Below, piece by piece: positions 30,917-39,620 of a DNA stretch of 64,000 nt. The notes beneath the pieces were generated by a model. That model searched no databases. It saw only the letters and a program-made list of their open reading frames with translations, and was not told the DNA's origin. The first letter of the stretch is position 1; each line of letters begins with the position of its first letter. This stretch comes from Candidatus Lutibacillus vidarii (GTDB taxonomy: Bacteria > Actinomycetota > Actinomycetes > Actinomycetales > Dermatophilaceae). The stretch spans positions 186,001-250,000 of the forward strand of contig JADKGA010000002.1 in the NCBI GenBank assembly GCA_016717165.1, in the 5' to 3' direction. A program made the translations under genes and the position numbers.

Positions 30917-32215
30917 CTACTTGCCGATGGTGAGGCCCTTGTCGAAGGCACCGAGCATCCCGACCGCCTTGATGACGTCCGCCCGGACGGCCTGGTAGCG
31001 GGCCTTGAGCGAGGCGGAGACGTCCGGGTCGGCGAGCACCCGGCCGAGGTCGACATACCGTATGGGCGGCTGGAAACCCATCGCGCCGGGGAGCACCTCA
31101 GCGAGGGAGACCTCGAAGCGGCCGGGAGCGGTCTCGGTGAAGGTGAACCGCGCCATCGCCTCACCGCGGGTGAACTCGCGCTTCCCGGCCTGGGCCTGGT
31201 CGGCGACGGTGTTGCCCAGGCCGTAGGCGACCCATTTGCCGTTGACCCGGTCGAACGGCTGGACGACGTGGACGTGGTGCCCGTAGACGAGGTCGACGTC
31301 GGGCGAGGCGGTCAGGGCCTGGGCGACCTGCCTCTGCTCCTCGGAGGGGAGCCGGCCGTACTCGTCGCCGGCGTGGACCGCGGCGAGGACGATATCGGCC
31401 CCGGCGGCCTTCGCCGCGTGGGCGGCCTTGAGCATCGCCGGGATGTCGATGAGGTTGATCGCCCACGGCTTGCCCTCCGGCACCGGGATCCCGTTCGTCC
31501 CGTAGGCGAAGTTGATCAGCCCGACCTTGACTCCACCGGCGTCGATGACCAGCGGTGTCGCGGCCTCCGCCGCGGTGCGGAAAGTGCCGGTGTGGGCGAG
31601 CCCGTAGGCGTCGAGCGCGTCCGCCGTCCGGACGATCGCGGCGAAGCCCCCGTCGAGGGAGTGGTTCGAGGCGGACGTGCAGGCGTCATACCCGATGTCC
31701 TTGAGGGTGCCAAGGACGTCCTGGGGGACCTGGAAGACGGGGTAGGACGTGTAGGGGCCGCCGGGCGGGGCGAACGGGGTCTCGAGCTGGCAGATCGCCA
31801 GGTCCGCGGCGCTGACCGCCGCCTTCTGGTCGGCGAAGATCGGGCCGAAGGTGAGCCCGTGCGGCTCCTTGGCGGCGGTCGCGGCTGCGTCGCGCTGGGC
31901 CTGCCAGACCACGGTGTTGTGGAGCAGGACGTCCCCGGTCATGACGACGGTGACCGTGCGCGGCACGAAGGTGGAGGTCGACGGGCTCGGGGTGGCGGTG
32001 GACGTCACCGAGGCGGCGATACCGGTCGTCGACGTCCGGGCCGGGCCGGCCGCCGGGGCCTGGGTGCACGCGGCCAGGGCGAGGCCGACGAGGACAGCGT
32101 CAAGCACGGCGGGTGCCCGCAACGGGGTGCGCCGGGGGCTGCGCGGGAGATTGGGACGGGGGGGACCAAGGGTCGAACGGGGCACCCATCCAGCGTACGG
32201 GGCGGCGGGCGTCAT
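30917..32215 (-). CDS. CapA-family lipoprotein (poly-gamma-glutamate synthesis/PGA-like metallophosphatase fold)
   Basis: A 432-residue lipoprotein. The lipobox LALAAC has its Cys at residue 50, followed by a Thr/Ser/Ala-rich spacer. The metal-binding motifs of the CapA fold are visible: TGDVLLHN, NHSLDGG, AVHAGDEYG and GHHVHVVQP. Family members act in capsule or cell-wall polymer metabolism at the cell surface; the true substrate is not known for most. The start ATG at 32215 is preceded by TAGGAC 6 nt away, the divergent overlapping promoter shared with tmk. Confidence 0.85.
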   Translation of the reverse strand: MTPAAPYAGWVPRSTLGPPRPNLPRSPRRTPLRAPAVLDAVLVGLALAACTQAPAAGPARTSTTGIAASVTSTATPSPSTSTFVPRTVTVVMTGDVLLHNTVVWQAQRDAAATAAKEPHGLTFGPIFADQKAAVSAADLAICQLETPFAPPGGPYTSYPVFQVPQDVLGTLKDIGYDACTSASNHSLDGGFAAIVRTADALDAYGLAHTGTFRTAAEAATPLVIDAGGVKVGLINFAYGTNGIPVPEGKPWAINLIDIPAMLKAAHAAKAAGADIVLAAVHAGDEYGRLPSEEQRQVAQALTASPDVDLVYGHHVHVVQPFDRVNGKWVAYGLGNTVADQAQAGKREFTRGEAMARFTFTETAPGRFEVSLAEVLPGAMGFQPPIRYVDLGRVLADPDVSASLKARYQAVRADVIKAVGMLGAFDKGLTIGK

Positions 32216-32221
32216 ACCGCT

Positions 32222-32231
32222 GTCCTAGAGT
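32222..32231. promoter_or_regulatory. Overlapping divergent -10 elements for capA-like gene and tmk
   Basis: GTCCTAGAGT contains TAGAGT (32226-32231) for tmk, 6 nt before its ATG, and on the other strand TAGGAC (32222-32227) for the CapA gene, also 6 nt before its ATG. The two elements share bases, so polymerase can use only one at a time. Confidence 0.6.
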
Positions 32232-32237
32232 TCGGAC

Positions 32238-32918
32238 ATGACCGCCGCGCAGCCCGCCCACCGCGGGCTGTTCGTCGCCTTCGAGGGCGGCGACGGGGCC
32301 GGCAAGTCCACCCAGGTCGCCTTCCTCAGGGACTGGCTCACCGACCAGGGGTATGCCGTCCTCGTCACCCGCCAGCCGGGCGGCACCGAGCTGGGGCGGC
32401 AGATCCGCGAGCTGGTCCTGCACGGCGACCACGTCAGCCCGCGGGCCGAGGCGCTGCTCTTCGCCGCCGACAAGGCCCATCACGTCGACACCCTCGTGCG
32501 TCCGGCGCTCGAGCGCGGCGAGGTGGTCGTCACCGACCGCTACGCCGACTCCTCGATCGCTTACCAGGGGGCCGGCCGCGACCTCGGCGTGGCCGAGATC
32601 ACCTCGCTGCAGCACTGGGCCGTCGGTGGGCTGCTCCCCGACCTCACCGTCGTCCTCGATGTCACCCCGCAGCTCGGCCGCGACCGGCGGGGCCTGGTCC
32701 ACGACCGGCTGGAGCGCGAGCAGGATGCCTTCCACGCCCGGGTGAGGCAACACTTCCTCGATATCGCCGCCGCCGACCCCCAGCGCTATCTCGTCCTCGA
32801 CGCCGGCGAGCGGCGGACCGTGCTTCGGGCCGCAGTCCGCGAGCGGGTCGCTGCGCTGCTGGCGGACCGGGCTCCCGTGCAGGTTCTCGCGCCGAGCCGG
32901 GCACCGGTGCAGCCATGA
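32238..32918 (+). CDS. tmk: Thymidylate kinase (dTMP kinase)
   Basis: A 226-residue kinase that phosphorylates dTMP to dTDP. P-loop FEGGDGAGKSTQ near residues 14-26, then VTRQPGGTELG, the dTMP-binding DRYADSSIAYQG (DRY motif), and the LID region DRRGLVHDRLE. Length is typical. The mRNA is predicted leaderless. It overlaps holB by 4 nt, the common tmk-holB pair that links nucleotide supply with polymerase clamp loading. Confidence 0.95.
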   Translation: MTAAQPAHRGLFVAFEGGDGAGKSTQVAFLRDWLTDQGYAVLVTRQPGGTELGRQIRELVLHGDHVSPRAEALLFAADKAHHVDTLVRPALERGEVVVTDRYADSSIAYQGAGRDLGVAEITSLQHWAVGGLLPDLTVVLDVTPQLGRDRRGLVHDRLEREQDAFHARVRQHFLDIAAADPQRYLVLDAGERRTVLRAAVRERVAALLADRAPVQVLAPSRAPVQP

Positions 32919-34066
32919 CCGTCTGGGACGACGTCATCGGGCAGGAGCAGGTCGTCACCACCTTGGACCGGGCGGCCCGGACCGGCGAGGGGATGACCCA
33001 CGCCTGGCTCTTCACCGGGCCACCGGGCAGCGGCCGGTCGGTTGCGGCGCGGGCCTTCGCGGCGGCGCTGCAGTGCCCCTTAAGTGGGTGCGGGGAGTGC
33101 CGCGAATGCCGGACCGCGCTGGAGGGCTCGCACGCCGACGTCCGGGTTCTGGCGACCGAGGGCCTGTCGATCAAGGTGGAGCAGGCCCGCGAGCTGGTCC
33201 AGGAGGGTGGGCTGCGACCCTCGGTCGGGCGCTGGCGGGTCATCCTCGTCGAAGACGCCGACCGGCTCACCGAGCGCGCCGCCGATGCGCTGCTCAAGGC
33301 CCTCGAGGAGCCGACCGCGCGGACGGTCTGGCTGCTCTGCGCCCCATCGACCGAGGACGTCATCATCACCATCCGCTCGCGCACCCGGCACGTGCGGCTC
33401 CGTACGCCGCCCGTCGAGGCGGTCGCGGACCTGCTCGTCCGGCGCGACGGCGTCGACCCCGCCATGGCCGGGTATGCCGCCCGCGCCGCCCAGAGCCACG
33501 TGGGTCTGGCCCGGCGGCTCGCCCGCGACGAGGGGGCCCGGATCCGGCGCCGGGACGTCATCGTCATGGCCGGCGCGATCCGGTCGGTCGGTGACGCGAT
33601 CGGGGCCGCCCATGACCTCGCGACGATCGCCGAGGAGGAGTCCGGGGCGGCCTCGGCCGAGCGCGATGCCGCCGAGCGGGCCCGCCTCATGGAGCTGCTC
33701 GGCGCCGATGCCGCGGCGCGTACCCAGCCGCCGCACGTCCGCGCTCAGCTCAGCTCCTTGGAGCGCGAGCAGAAGGCCCGCGCGACCCGGTTCGGGCGCG
33801 ATGTCATCGACCGCGCGCTGCTCGACCTGCTGTCGGTCTACCGCGACGCGCTCCTGGTCCACCTGGGGACGCCGGTCGCGCTGGTCAACCAGGACGCGGT
33901 GGAGTCGGTGCAGACCGTGGCCCGGGCGTTCCGGCCCGAGGGCCTGCTTGCCTGCATGGACGCGATCGGGCTGGCCCGCGAGCGGATCAACGCCAATGTC
34001 GCTCCACTGCTTGCCCTCGAGGCGATGGCGCTGTCGCTGCGCGTCGAGCCCAGGTCCGCGGGGTAG
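32915..34066 (+). CDS. holB: DNA polymerase III subunit delta-prime
   Basis: A 383-residue clamp-loader subunit. The P-loop is altered to GPPGSGRS (Arg 41 for Lys), expected since delta-prime does not use ATP. The zinc module has four Cys (54, 59, 62, 65) and the Walker B region VEDADRL is present. Then LLKALEEP and the sensor/SRC-like SRTRHV. The ATG overlaps the tmk stop. The gene is in a two-gene operon with tmk. Confidence 0.93.
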   Translation: MTVWDDVIGQEQVVTTLDRAARTGEGMTHAWLFTGPPGSGRSVAARAFAAALQCPLSGCGECRECRTALEGSHADVRVLATEGLSIKVEQARELVQEGGLRPSVGRWRVILVEDADRLTERAADALLKALEEPTARTVWLLCAPSTEDVIITIRSRTRHVRLRTPPVEAVADLLVRRDGVDPAMAGYAARAAQSHVGLARRLARDEGARIRRRDVIVMAGAIRSVGDAIGAAHDLATIAEEESGAASAERDAAERARLMELLGADAAARTQPPHVRAQLSSLEREQKARATRFGRDVIDRALLDLLSVYRDALLVHLGTPVALVNQDAVESVQTVARAFRPEGLLACMDAIGLARERINANVAPLLALEAMALSLRVEPRSAG

Positions 34067-34069
34067 GTT
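34064..34069 (+). promoter_or_regulatory. -10 element (TAGGTT) of the hydrolase gene, leaderless
   Basis: TAGGTT overlaps the holB stop codon and ends 6 nt before the ATG at 34076. So the gene can be transcribed apart from holB. Confidence 0.5.
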
Positions 34070-34075
34070 GCCGCC

Positions 34076-35692
34076 ATGGTCTGGTCTGGTGTGCCGGAGG
34101 CGGCCCCGCCGCCGCGACGTGGGGGTGGCGTGCGCCGGGCGCTCGCGGTCGTCGCGGTCCTCGCCCTGGCTATCGGCCTAGGGTTCGCCTTGACGGGCAC
34201 CCTGCGCGACCGCGGGGTCCTCGGGGGCGGGACGCCGAGCGGGCGCGTCACCCCGACGACGCCCTTGCCGGTGCCGTCCGGCGCCGAGGAGCTGGCCACG
34301 TTCTACTCCCAGACGCTGAGCTGGCAGAAGTGCACCGGCGGCGAGTGCGCCGCGTTGACGGTGCCGCTTGATTACGCCGCACCGACGGGCAAGACGATCG
34401 CCATCGCGCTGCTCCGGGTGCCCGCGCGCTCCGGGTCCGCGAGAGGCTCGATCGTCGTCAACCCGGGCGGACCGGGTGGGTCTGGTGTCGACTTCGCCAA
34501 GCTCGCCAACACCATCGTCGGGCGGTCGGTGCGCGACGACGTCGACATCGTCGGCTTCGACCCGCGCGGCGTTGCCCGCAGCGCCCCCATCCGGTGCCTC
34601 GACGACGCGCAGATGGACACCTACCTCGGCGGCGAGCCCACACCCGACACTCCGGCGGAGGAGCTGGCCTTCCTCGACTCGGCTCGCGCCTTCGGGCAGG
34701 CCTGCGCGCAGCGCAACCCGGACGTCATCGGCCACGTCTCGACGGTCGAGGTGGCCAAGGACATGGACGTCCTGCGAGCGGCCCTGCGCGAGGAGAAGCT
34801 CAGCTATCTCGGCATGTCCTACGGGACCTTACTGGGGGCGACATACGCGGGGCTCTTTCCCACCCGGGTCGGCCGAATGGTCCTCGACGGGGTCGTCGCA
34901 CCGGACCTCACCTCCGCGGAGGTCGCCAAGGGTCAGGCGGTCGGCTTCGACCGGGCCACCCGGGCGTATGTCGAGAGCTGCGTCTCCGAGGGCAAGTGCC
35001 CGCTGGGAGAGTCGGTCGACGCCGCTCTCACGGCGATCCAGGACTTCCTTGCCCGAGTGGATGCCACCCCGCTGCCGGTGAGCGGCGACCCGCGGGTCAC
35101 GGAGCTCACCGAGGGCTGGGCCTCCATGGGCATTGCGGTCGCGATGTACGACCAGACCTCCTGGCCCGTGCTCACGGACGCGTTGGCCTCGGCCCTGCGC
35201 GGTGACGGGACCGCGCTGCAGCGGCTGGCCAACTACTACGCCGACCGCAGCACGAGCGGCACGTACTCCGGCAACATGCTCCAGGCCATCAGCGCGGTGA
35301 ACTGCCTCGACCAGTCCGACACCGCCGATCTCGCCGCCATCCACGCGCATGCCGTGGAGTACGCGGCCGCTGCGCCGCTGTGGGGGCGCTTCCTCGCCTG
35401 GGGCGAGGCGATCTGCGGGGTCTGGCCGGTGCCCGCGACCTCGAAGCCCGCGCCGGTCCACGCACCTGGCAGCGCCCCGATTGTCGTCGTCGGCACGACC
35501 CGTGACCCCGCCACGATCTACGAGTGGGCGGTGCAGCTGCGCAAGCAGCTCGACAACGCCGTCCTGCTCACCTTCGAGGGCGATGGGCACACGGCATACC
35601 AACGCGGGTCGTCGTGCATCAACAGCGCCATCGACGACTACTTCGTGGACGGCACGGTCCCCAAGGACGGGTTGCGCTGCACTCCGGACTGA
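34076..35692 (+). CDS. Membrane-anchored alpha/beta hydrolase, TAP-like (tripeptidyl aminopeptidase type)
   Basis: A 538-residue protein with an N-terminal signal-anchor (RRALAVVAVLALAIGLGFAL, about residues 22-41). It carries an alpha/beta hydrolase fold with nucleophile Ser 248 in GMSYGT, Asp 477 (TTRDPAT) and His 505 (GDGHTAY), and HG-like NPGGPGGS near residue 130. The C-terminal TAP-like domain holds a Cys pair (GSSCIN and LRCTPD). Relatives such as SlpD/SlpE in streptomycetes release peptides outside the cell; the exact substrate is uncertain. It is convergent with the SIMPL gene, leaving only 10 nt between stop codons. Confidence 0.87.
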   Translation: MVWSGVPEAAPPPRRGGGVRRALAVVAVLALAIGLGFALTGTLRDRGVLGGGTPSGRVTPTTPLPVPSGAEELATFYSQTLSWQKCTGGECAALTVPLDYAAPTGKTIAIALLRVPARSGSARGSIVVNPGGPGGSGVDFAKLANTIVGRSVRDDVDIVGFDPRGVARSAPIRCLDDAQMDTYLGGEPTPDTPAEELAFLDSARAFGQACAQRNPDVIGHVSTVEVAKDMDVLRAALREEKLSYLGMSYGTLLGATYAGLFPTRVGRMVLDGVVAPDLTSAEVAKGQAVGFDRATRAYVESCVSEGKCPLGESVDAALTAIQDFLARVDATPLPVSGDPRVTELTEGWASMGIAVAMYDQTSWPVLTDALASALRGDGTALQRLANYYADRSTSGTYSGNMLQAISAVNCLDQSDTADLAAIHAHAVEYAAAAPLWGRFLAWGEAICGVWPVPATSKPAPVHAPGSAPIVVVGTTRDPATIYEWAVQLRKQLDNAVLLTFEGDGHTAYQRGSSCINSAIDDYFVDGTVPKDGLRCTPD

Positions 35693-35702
35693 CCTGCGCA
35701 CC

Positions 35703-36584
35703 TCACCCGATGGCGTAGGTCGCGGTCACCACGACGACGACATCCTGGCTGCCGCTCTTGATCGGGACGGCCCCGATGGACTTGTCCGCGCCGGCCGCGG
35801 TCGCCTCGGCATAGTACGGCTGGGGGGTCGGCTGGTTGACGGTCTCGGTGAGGTCGATGAGGTTGCCGAGGGGCCGACCCGCGGCGTCGGCATACTGCTG
35901 GGCCTTGGTCTTGGCGTTCGCGACGGCGGTGGCTCGCGCCGAGGTGAGCAGCGAGCTGGTGTCGTCGATGTCCAGGCCGATGGAGTTGACCCGCGCGTCG
36001 CTGCCACCGGCGGCGACCACGGCGGAGATCGTCGCGCCAGCCGTCTTGAGGTCACGCAAGGTGACCACGAGGCTCTCGGTGACGACATAGCCGGTGATGC
36101 TCGACCCGGAGCTGTTGTACTGCGGGTAGATCGACATGCCGGAGGTCTGCTGGTCCTTGTCGTCGACCCCGGCCTTCTTCAGCGCCTCGAAGACTCGCGC
36201 GGCGGCGCTATTGGCGGCGGCCAGGGCGTCGCCGACCGTTCCGCGGGTCGTGCTGACGCCCATCTGCAGCCGCAGCGTGTCCGGGGTGCCCTGGACGGTG
36301 CCGGTGCCGACGACGGTGATGCCCTGGGGGTTGCCGGTGGCCGAGGCGGCGAGCTGAGCCATCGAGGTCGTCGGCGCGGCCACGGCCGCTCCGCCTCGGC
36401 CGGAGACGAGCAGGCCGACGCTGAAGGCGAGCGCGACGGCGAGGGCCGCGGCACCGAGTGCGAGCGGCCTGGTCCGCGGCCGGGCGTTGTGAGCTGGGGC
36501 GGAGGGGGTGGGGGTGCTGGGGCCGGGCTGGGTCGAGGTGGTCTCCATGCCGCTTGGACGGAGGCGGGCGAACGTCGGTTCCAT
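35703..36584 (-). CDS. SIMPL (DUF541) domain protein, membrane-anchored
   Basis: A 293-residue protein. After a short Pro/Thr-rich start there is one membrane segment (LALGAAALAVALAFSVGLL), then the SIMPL domain: ITVVGTGTVQGTPDTLRLQMG, VGDALAAANSAAARVFEAL and AKTKAQQYADAAGRPLG. SIMPL proteins such as BP26 of Brucella form oligomeric shells in the periplasm or envelope; the role in actinobacteria is unknown. The ATG at 36584 (GGGA 6 nt upstream) and one at 36548 both fit; I prefer the longer one with low confidence. A long hairpin lies upstream. Confidence 0.8.
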   Translation of the reverse strand: MEPTFARLRPSGMETTSTQPGPSTPTPSAPAHNARPRTRPLALGAAALAVALAFSVGLLVSGRGGAAVAAPTTSMAQLAASATGNPQGITVVGTGTVQGTPDTLRLQMGVSTTRGTVGDALAAANSAAARVFEALKKAGVDDKDQQTSGMSIYPQYNSSGSSITGYVVTESLVVTLRDLKTAGATISAVVAAGGSDARVNSIGLDIDDTSSLLTSARATAVANAKTKAQQYADAAGRPLGNLIDLTETVNQPTPQPYYAEATAAGADKSIGAVPIKSGSQDVVVVVTATYAIG

Positions 36585-36621
36585 GAGTGGTCCCGGGTTC
36601 TCGTATGGCGCCGCGCCCCAG

Positions 36622-36689
36622 CGAGAGATGGCAAATGGCTGGTATGGCGAGCCCACACTGGCCCGATTCCAGCCATTTACCATCTCTCG
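36622..36689. repeat. Long inverted repeat (21-bp arms, one mismatch)
   Basis: Arms 36622-36642 and 36669-36689 (starting CGAGAGATGG) pair with one C/A mismatch around a 26-nt spacer. It lies in the upstream region of the SIMPL gene and before the tRNA gene. Not a normal terminator position for either. Confidence 0.8.
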
Positions 36690-36844
36690 GTGGAGAGGCG
36701 GCTCCGGCTCACGCCGAGGCACCGGCTGCCGTGCCAGGTCCGTTGGTCGTTGCTCGACCGGGGCGGCAGGGGTGGGGTGGTGCGCGGTTTCCTGCTGGAG
36801 CATGCGGACACGTATACTTCACAGCCGTGCCCCAGGGGGCACCC

Positions 36845-36917
36845 GCCGCCTTAGCTCAGTCGGCAGAGCGATTCACTCGTAATGAATAGGTCTGGGGTTC
36901 GACTCCCCAAGGCGGCT
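36845..36917 (+). tRNA. tRNA-Thr (anticodon CGT)
   Basis: The acceptor stem GCCGCCT pairs with AGGCGGC, the anticodon stem ATTCA/TGAAT holds loop CTCGTAA with anticodon CGT, and the T-arm GGGGTTCGACTCCCC is standard. 73 nt; CCA is not encoded. It decodes ACG threonine codons. Confidence 0.95.
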
Positions 36918-36923
36918 CAGATG

Positions 36924-36949
36924 ACGCCCTCCGGTCCGCCGGAGGGCGT
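36924..36949 (+). terminator. Terminator of tRNA-Thr
   Basis: Arms ACGCCCTCCGG and CCGGAGGGCGT with a TCCG loop, followed by TTGTATCG, 6 nt after the tRNA end. Confidence 0.8.
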
Positions 36950-37382
36950 TGTATCGTCCCGGGGTTCGGCGCGTGGATCCTGGGCTGGTCACTTGAACGG
37001 ATTCATGGTGACCCGGCCGTCGACGCCCGCGAGGTAACTGACGTGGCGCGTGGGACAGGCTGTGGCCGTGGCAACGTCTCGGCAAGGCGCTCAAGAGCGG
37101 CGCCCACCTCGTCTCCTGATCCTGGCCGCGACGACTGGGCCCCGATCGTCGTTATCAATTCGTTATGAACGCCGGATGCGTCATACGGATGATCGAAGAC
37201 GGCGCGCGACCCGTGGAAAAACACGGCTGTCATTTATCGAAATACAGTTGTGTAATTCGCTGACCTGCGGAAACGTCCCTGTGAATGGCGTGACTGCTGT
37301 TTCCTGTGTGACGAAATCTCCATAGTCTCGGGGCAGGAAATGGTGGGTCGCCCGTCGGCCTGCCCGGTGACGAGAGGACGTG
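36950..37382. other. A+T-rich upstream region of the NlpC/P60 gene
   Basis: No gene is visible in this 433-nt gap. From about 37140 to 37320 the base composition is clearly less GC-rich than anywhere else around. There is a small stem CGTG-GAAAAA-CACG near 37213. TAGTCT at 37323-37328 is a candidate -10, which would give a leader of about 50 nt before the ATG. I could not match it to a known riboswitch. Confidence 0.45.
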
Positions 37383-38687
37383 ATGGTGGTCGGCGAACCT
37401 AGGTCCGTGCGCACGCTCACCATCCGGCGTCGCACCGTCGCCGTCGTCCTCGCAGCCCTGCTGGGGCTGGCCATCGTCCCTGCGTATGCCGACCAGGCCT
37501 ATCCCTCCGCCGACGACGTCCAGCGCGCCCAGGCCGCCGTGACGACCGCCGAGGGACAGGTCGCGGCACTCGACGCCCAGCTCGCTGCGCTGCGGATCCA
37601 CCTCGTCGACGTCCAGAACGCTGCCGGCGTCGCCGCCGAGGCCTACAACGGCGCCAGGCTCGCCGCGGACGAGGCGGATGCGGCCGCGGCCGACGCCATT
37701 GCCAAGGCCGATGGCGCACGCAGCGCGGCCGACCAGGCATCCCTCCTGCTCTCCCAGTACGCGGCGGGCGTCTACGAGGACTCCGGCTCGCTCGGGCAGC
37801 TCGGCATCTTCCTTTCCGACAGTGGCCCCCAGACCGTGCTCGACCGCGCCGCAGGCATCGAGGCCGTCGGCACCGAGCGCGACCGCGTGCTCCGTGAGGC
37901 CCAGTCCTCCGCCATGCTCCTGGCCACCCTCCAGCGGGCGGCCGACGAGGCCCGCGCCCGTGCGGTGGCCGCCGCAGAGGTGGCCCGGAAGGCGGCCGAC
38001 GAGGCCAAGGCCACGGTCGCCGCCGCCGAGGCCGAGGCCGCCGCAGTCGCCCAGCAGGAGGCGGCCCTGGTCGCCCAGGTCGCTGCTCTGCGGAAGACCT
38101 CCGTGGAGCTGGAGCAGCAGCGTCAGCAGGGCCTGGCCGCCGAGGAGCAGCGCCGCCGCGAGGAGGCCGAGCGGCTCCGCTTGGAACGGCTCCGCGAGGA
38201 AGAGGCGCACAGGCCAAAGCCCACGACGGCGTCGTCGTCGAGCTCCTCGTCGTCATCGAGCTCGTCGTCCTCGAGCTCGTCATCGAGCAGCACCCCGACC
38301 TCGACCGAGACGACCGGGCCCGGTCACGGTGGCGCGTCGAGCGCCGTCGCCTACGCCTACGCCCAGCTCGGCAAGCCCTATGTCTGGGCGGCCGCCGGAC
38401 CGGACGCCTTCGACTGTTCGGGCCTGACGATGATGGCGTGGCGGCAGGCCGGCGTGTACCTCGGCCACTACACCGGGACCCAGTGGAACCAGACGCAGCG
38501 TGTCGCCATCGCGGACCTGCGCCCCGGTGACCTCGTCTTCTACGGCAGCTCCGGCCCGTCGAGCTTCCACGTCGGTCTCTACATCGGCGGCGGCAAGATG
38601 ATCCACGCGCCCCACCCCGGGGATGTCGTGAAGATCTCCTCGATCTACTACATGTCCGGCCTTCTCTCTTACGGCGGTCGCCCCTGA
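37383..38687 (+). CDS. Secreted NlpC/P60 peptidoglycan endopeptidase with coiled coil and poly-Ser hinge
   Basis: A 434-residue RipA-like cell-wall hydrolase. A basic N-terminus and signal peptide (VAVVLAALLGLAIVPAYA) precede a coiled coil of about 230 residues (Ala, Glu and Arg rich). Twenty Ser in a row follow (see the separate entry), then the NlpC/P60 domain with catalytic Cys in DAFDCSGL, His in SSFHVGLYIG and the third polar residue in MIHAP. RipA-type proteins cut the peptide stems at cell separation. GAGAGG sits 6 nt before the ATG at 37383; a GTG at 37380 is also possible. Confidence 0.9.
   Translation: MVVGEPRSVRTLTIRRRTVAVVLAALLGLAIVPAYADQAYPSADDVQRAQAAVTTAEGQVAALDAQLAALRIHLVDVQNAAGVAAEAYNGARLAADEADAAAADAIAKADGARSAADQASLLLSQYAAGVYEDSGSLGQLGIFLSDSGPQTVLDRAAGIEAVGTERDRVLREAQSSAMLLATLQRAADEARARAVAAAEVARKAADEAKATVAAAEAEAAAVAQQEAALVAQVAALRKTSVELEQQRQQGLAAEEQRRREEAERLRLERLREEEAHRPKPTTASSSSSSSSSSSSSSSSSSSSTPTSTETTGPGHGGASSAVAYAYAQLGKPYVWAAAGPDAFDCSGLTMMAWRQAGVYLGHYTGTQWNQTQRVAIADLRPGDLVFYGSSGPSSFHVGLYIGGGKMIHAPHPGDVVKISSIYYMSGLLSYGGRP
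38232..38291 (+). repeat. Tract of 20 serine codons inside the NlpC/P60 gene
   Basis: Mixed TCG, AGC, TCC and TCA codons encode 20 consecutive Ser. The codons are not uniform, so it is not a simple trinucleotide run, although segments such as TCGTCGTCG repeat. It would make a flexible, possibly glycosylated, hinge between the coiled coil and the catalytic domain. Confidence 0.85.
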
Positions 38688-38727
38688 CGGGCCACCGGCC
38701 CTCAACGCGTTCGCCTCGACCGGCCAG

Positions 38728-39138
38728 GTGCTGATCGGCTCACAGCTGCGCCCGGCGGAGTCGTCCCGGCTGCCCAGCCGGACCCCCGATGCCGAGGTCG
38801 GCCTGACCCTGCAGGGCTCAATGGAGCCCTATCGGTGGGGGATCAATGGCGCCCCATACGGCCGCAACGAACCCTTGACGGTCAGGGCCGGGCAGCGGCT
38901 GCGGCTCAACGCGGTCAATATGTCGATGATGACCCACCCCCTGCACCTGCACGGGCACACCTTCGCCCTGCCGTCGGGCCTGCGCAAGGACACCGTTCTC
39001 ATGGCACCGATGCAGTCCTTGGCGATCGTGCTCGACGCGGACAACGCCGGGGACTGGATGGTCCACTGCCACAACATGTACCACGCCGAGGCGGGCATGA
39101 TGATCGCCCTCAGCTACGTCGGTCGACCTCAGGCCTGA
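38728..39138 (+). pseudogene. Remnant of a multicopper oxidase (C-terminal cupredoxin domain)
   Basis: A 136-residue frame that matches the last domain of multicopper oxidases: HPLHLHGHTF (type 2/3 copper ligands) and HCHNMYHAEAGMM (type 1 and 3 ligands). It lacks the first two cupredoxin domains, the signal peptide and any good ribosome-binding site, and begins 40 nt after the preceding stop codon. Homology seems to continue in frame upstream for 10-12 residues (ALNAFASTGQ) before the GTG at 38728. Full-length enzymes are about 450 residues. It is probably a deletion remnant that cannot bind copper as a functional enzyme, though a short expressed protein is not excluded. Confidence 0.75.
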
Positions 39139-39209
39139 CGGTGTCGGCCCCGGCCCGTGCCGGGTTGACCCTCCGCCCAGGGGCGGCATGCGCCCGTCGC
39201 CACGACCGA

Positions 39210-39614
39210 TCAGTCCGCGGCCCTCGCGATCGCGGTCTGGATGCTGGGAATCGCGAGGGGGTCAGCCATGGTCAGGCCCTCGAGCTCGGCCGGTGTGAAC
39301 CACCGGAGGTCATCGTGCTCATCTGGGGCGCAGTTGGCCGGCTCGCCCTCCCAGCTCGTGACGAGGAACGCGTGCAGCTCCAGCGTTGGATCGCTGAAGG
39401 GCATCGGGAACGGCGTGGGGGAGTGCGCTCGGACGCCAAGCTCCTCGAGACACTCCCGGACGACGGCCTCCACCGGCAGTTCGCCCCGTTCGACATGTCC
39501 GCCCACGAGATCCCAGCAGTCGGGGTACCACCGGCGGAGCGGATGTCGATGCGCGAGAAGCACCAAGCCGTCGCGGACCAGCACGGCGACGGCGATCGGG
39601 ATCCTCGTGCCCAT
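39210..39614 (-). CDS. Nudix hydrolase
   Basis: A 134-residue protein with the Nudix box from Gly 39 to Val 61 (GGHVERGEL then REC-LEELGV), which binds magnesium and cleaves a nucleoside diphosphate linked to another group. The substrate cannot be told from sequence. The ATG at 39614 is 6 nt from a TAGGGT -10 element, so the mRNA is leaderless. Divergent from the ArsR gene. Confidence 0.9.
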   Translation of the reverse strand: MGTRIPIAVAVLVRDGLVLLAHRHPLRRWYPDCWDLVGGHVERGELPVEAVVRECLEELGVRAHSPTPFPMPFSDPTLELHAFLVTSWEGEPANCAPDEHDDLRWFTPAELEGLTMADPLAIPSIQTAIARAAD

Positions 39615-39620
39615 CCAGCC

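Noticed and set aside
31268..34066. Frame opening inside the CapA gene and continuing into holB
   Set aside because: Only the part from 32915 matches delta-prime; the rest is a shadow of CapA and tmk.
36845..36917. Integration site (attL/attR) at the tRNA-Thr gene
   Set aside because: No integrase and no repeat of the tRNA 3' end was found within the window.
36873..37094. Small frame ending in LGESNPRPIHYE antisense to the tRNA
   Set aside because: This string is the known translation artefact of tRNA T-arm and anticodon regions, not a gene.
38232..38291. Frameshift or sequencing slippage at the Ser tract
   Set aside because: The frame is intact on both sides, codons are mixed, and both the coiled coil and the NlpC/P60 domain are in one frame.
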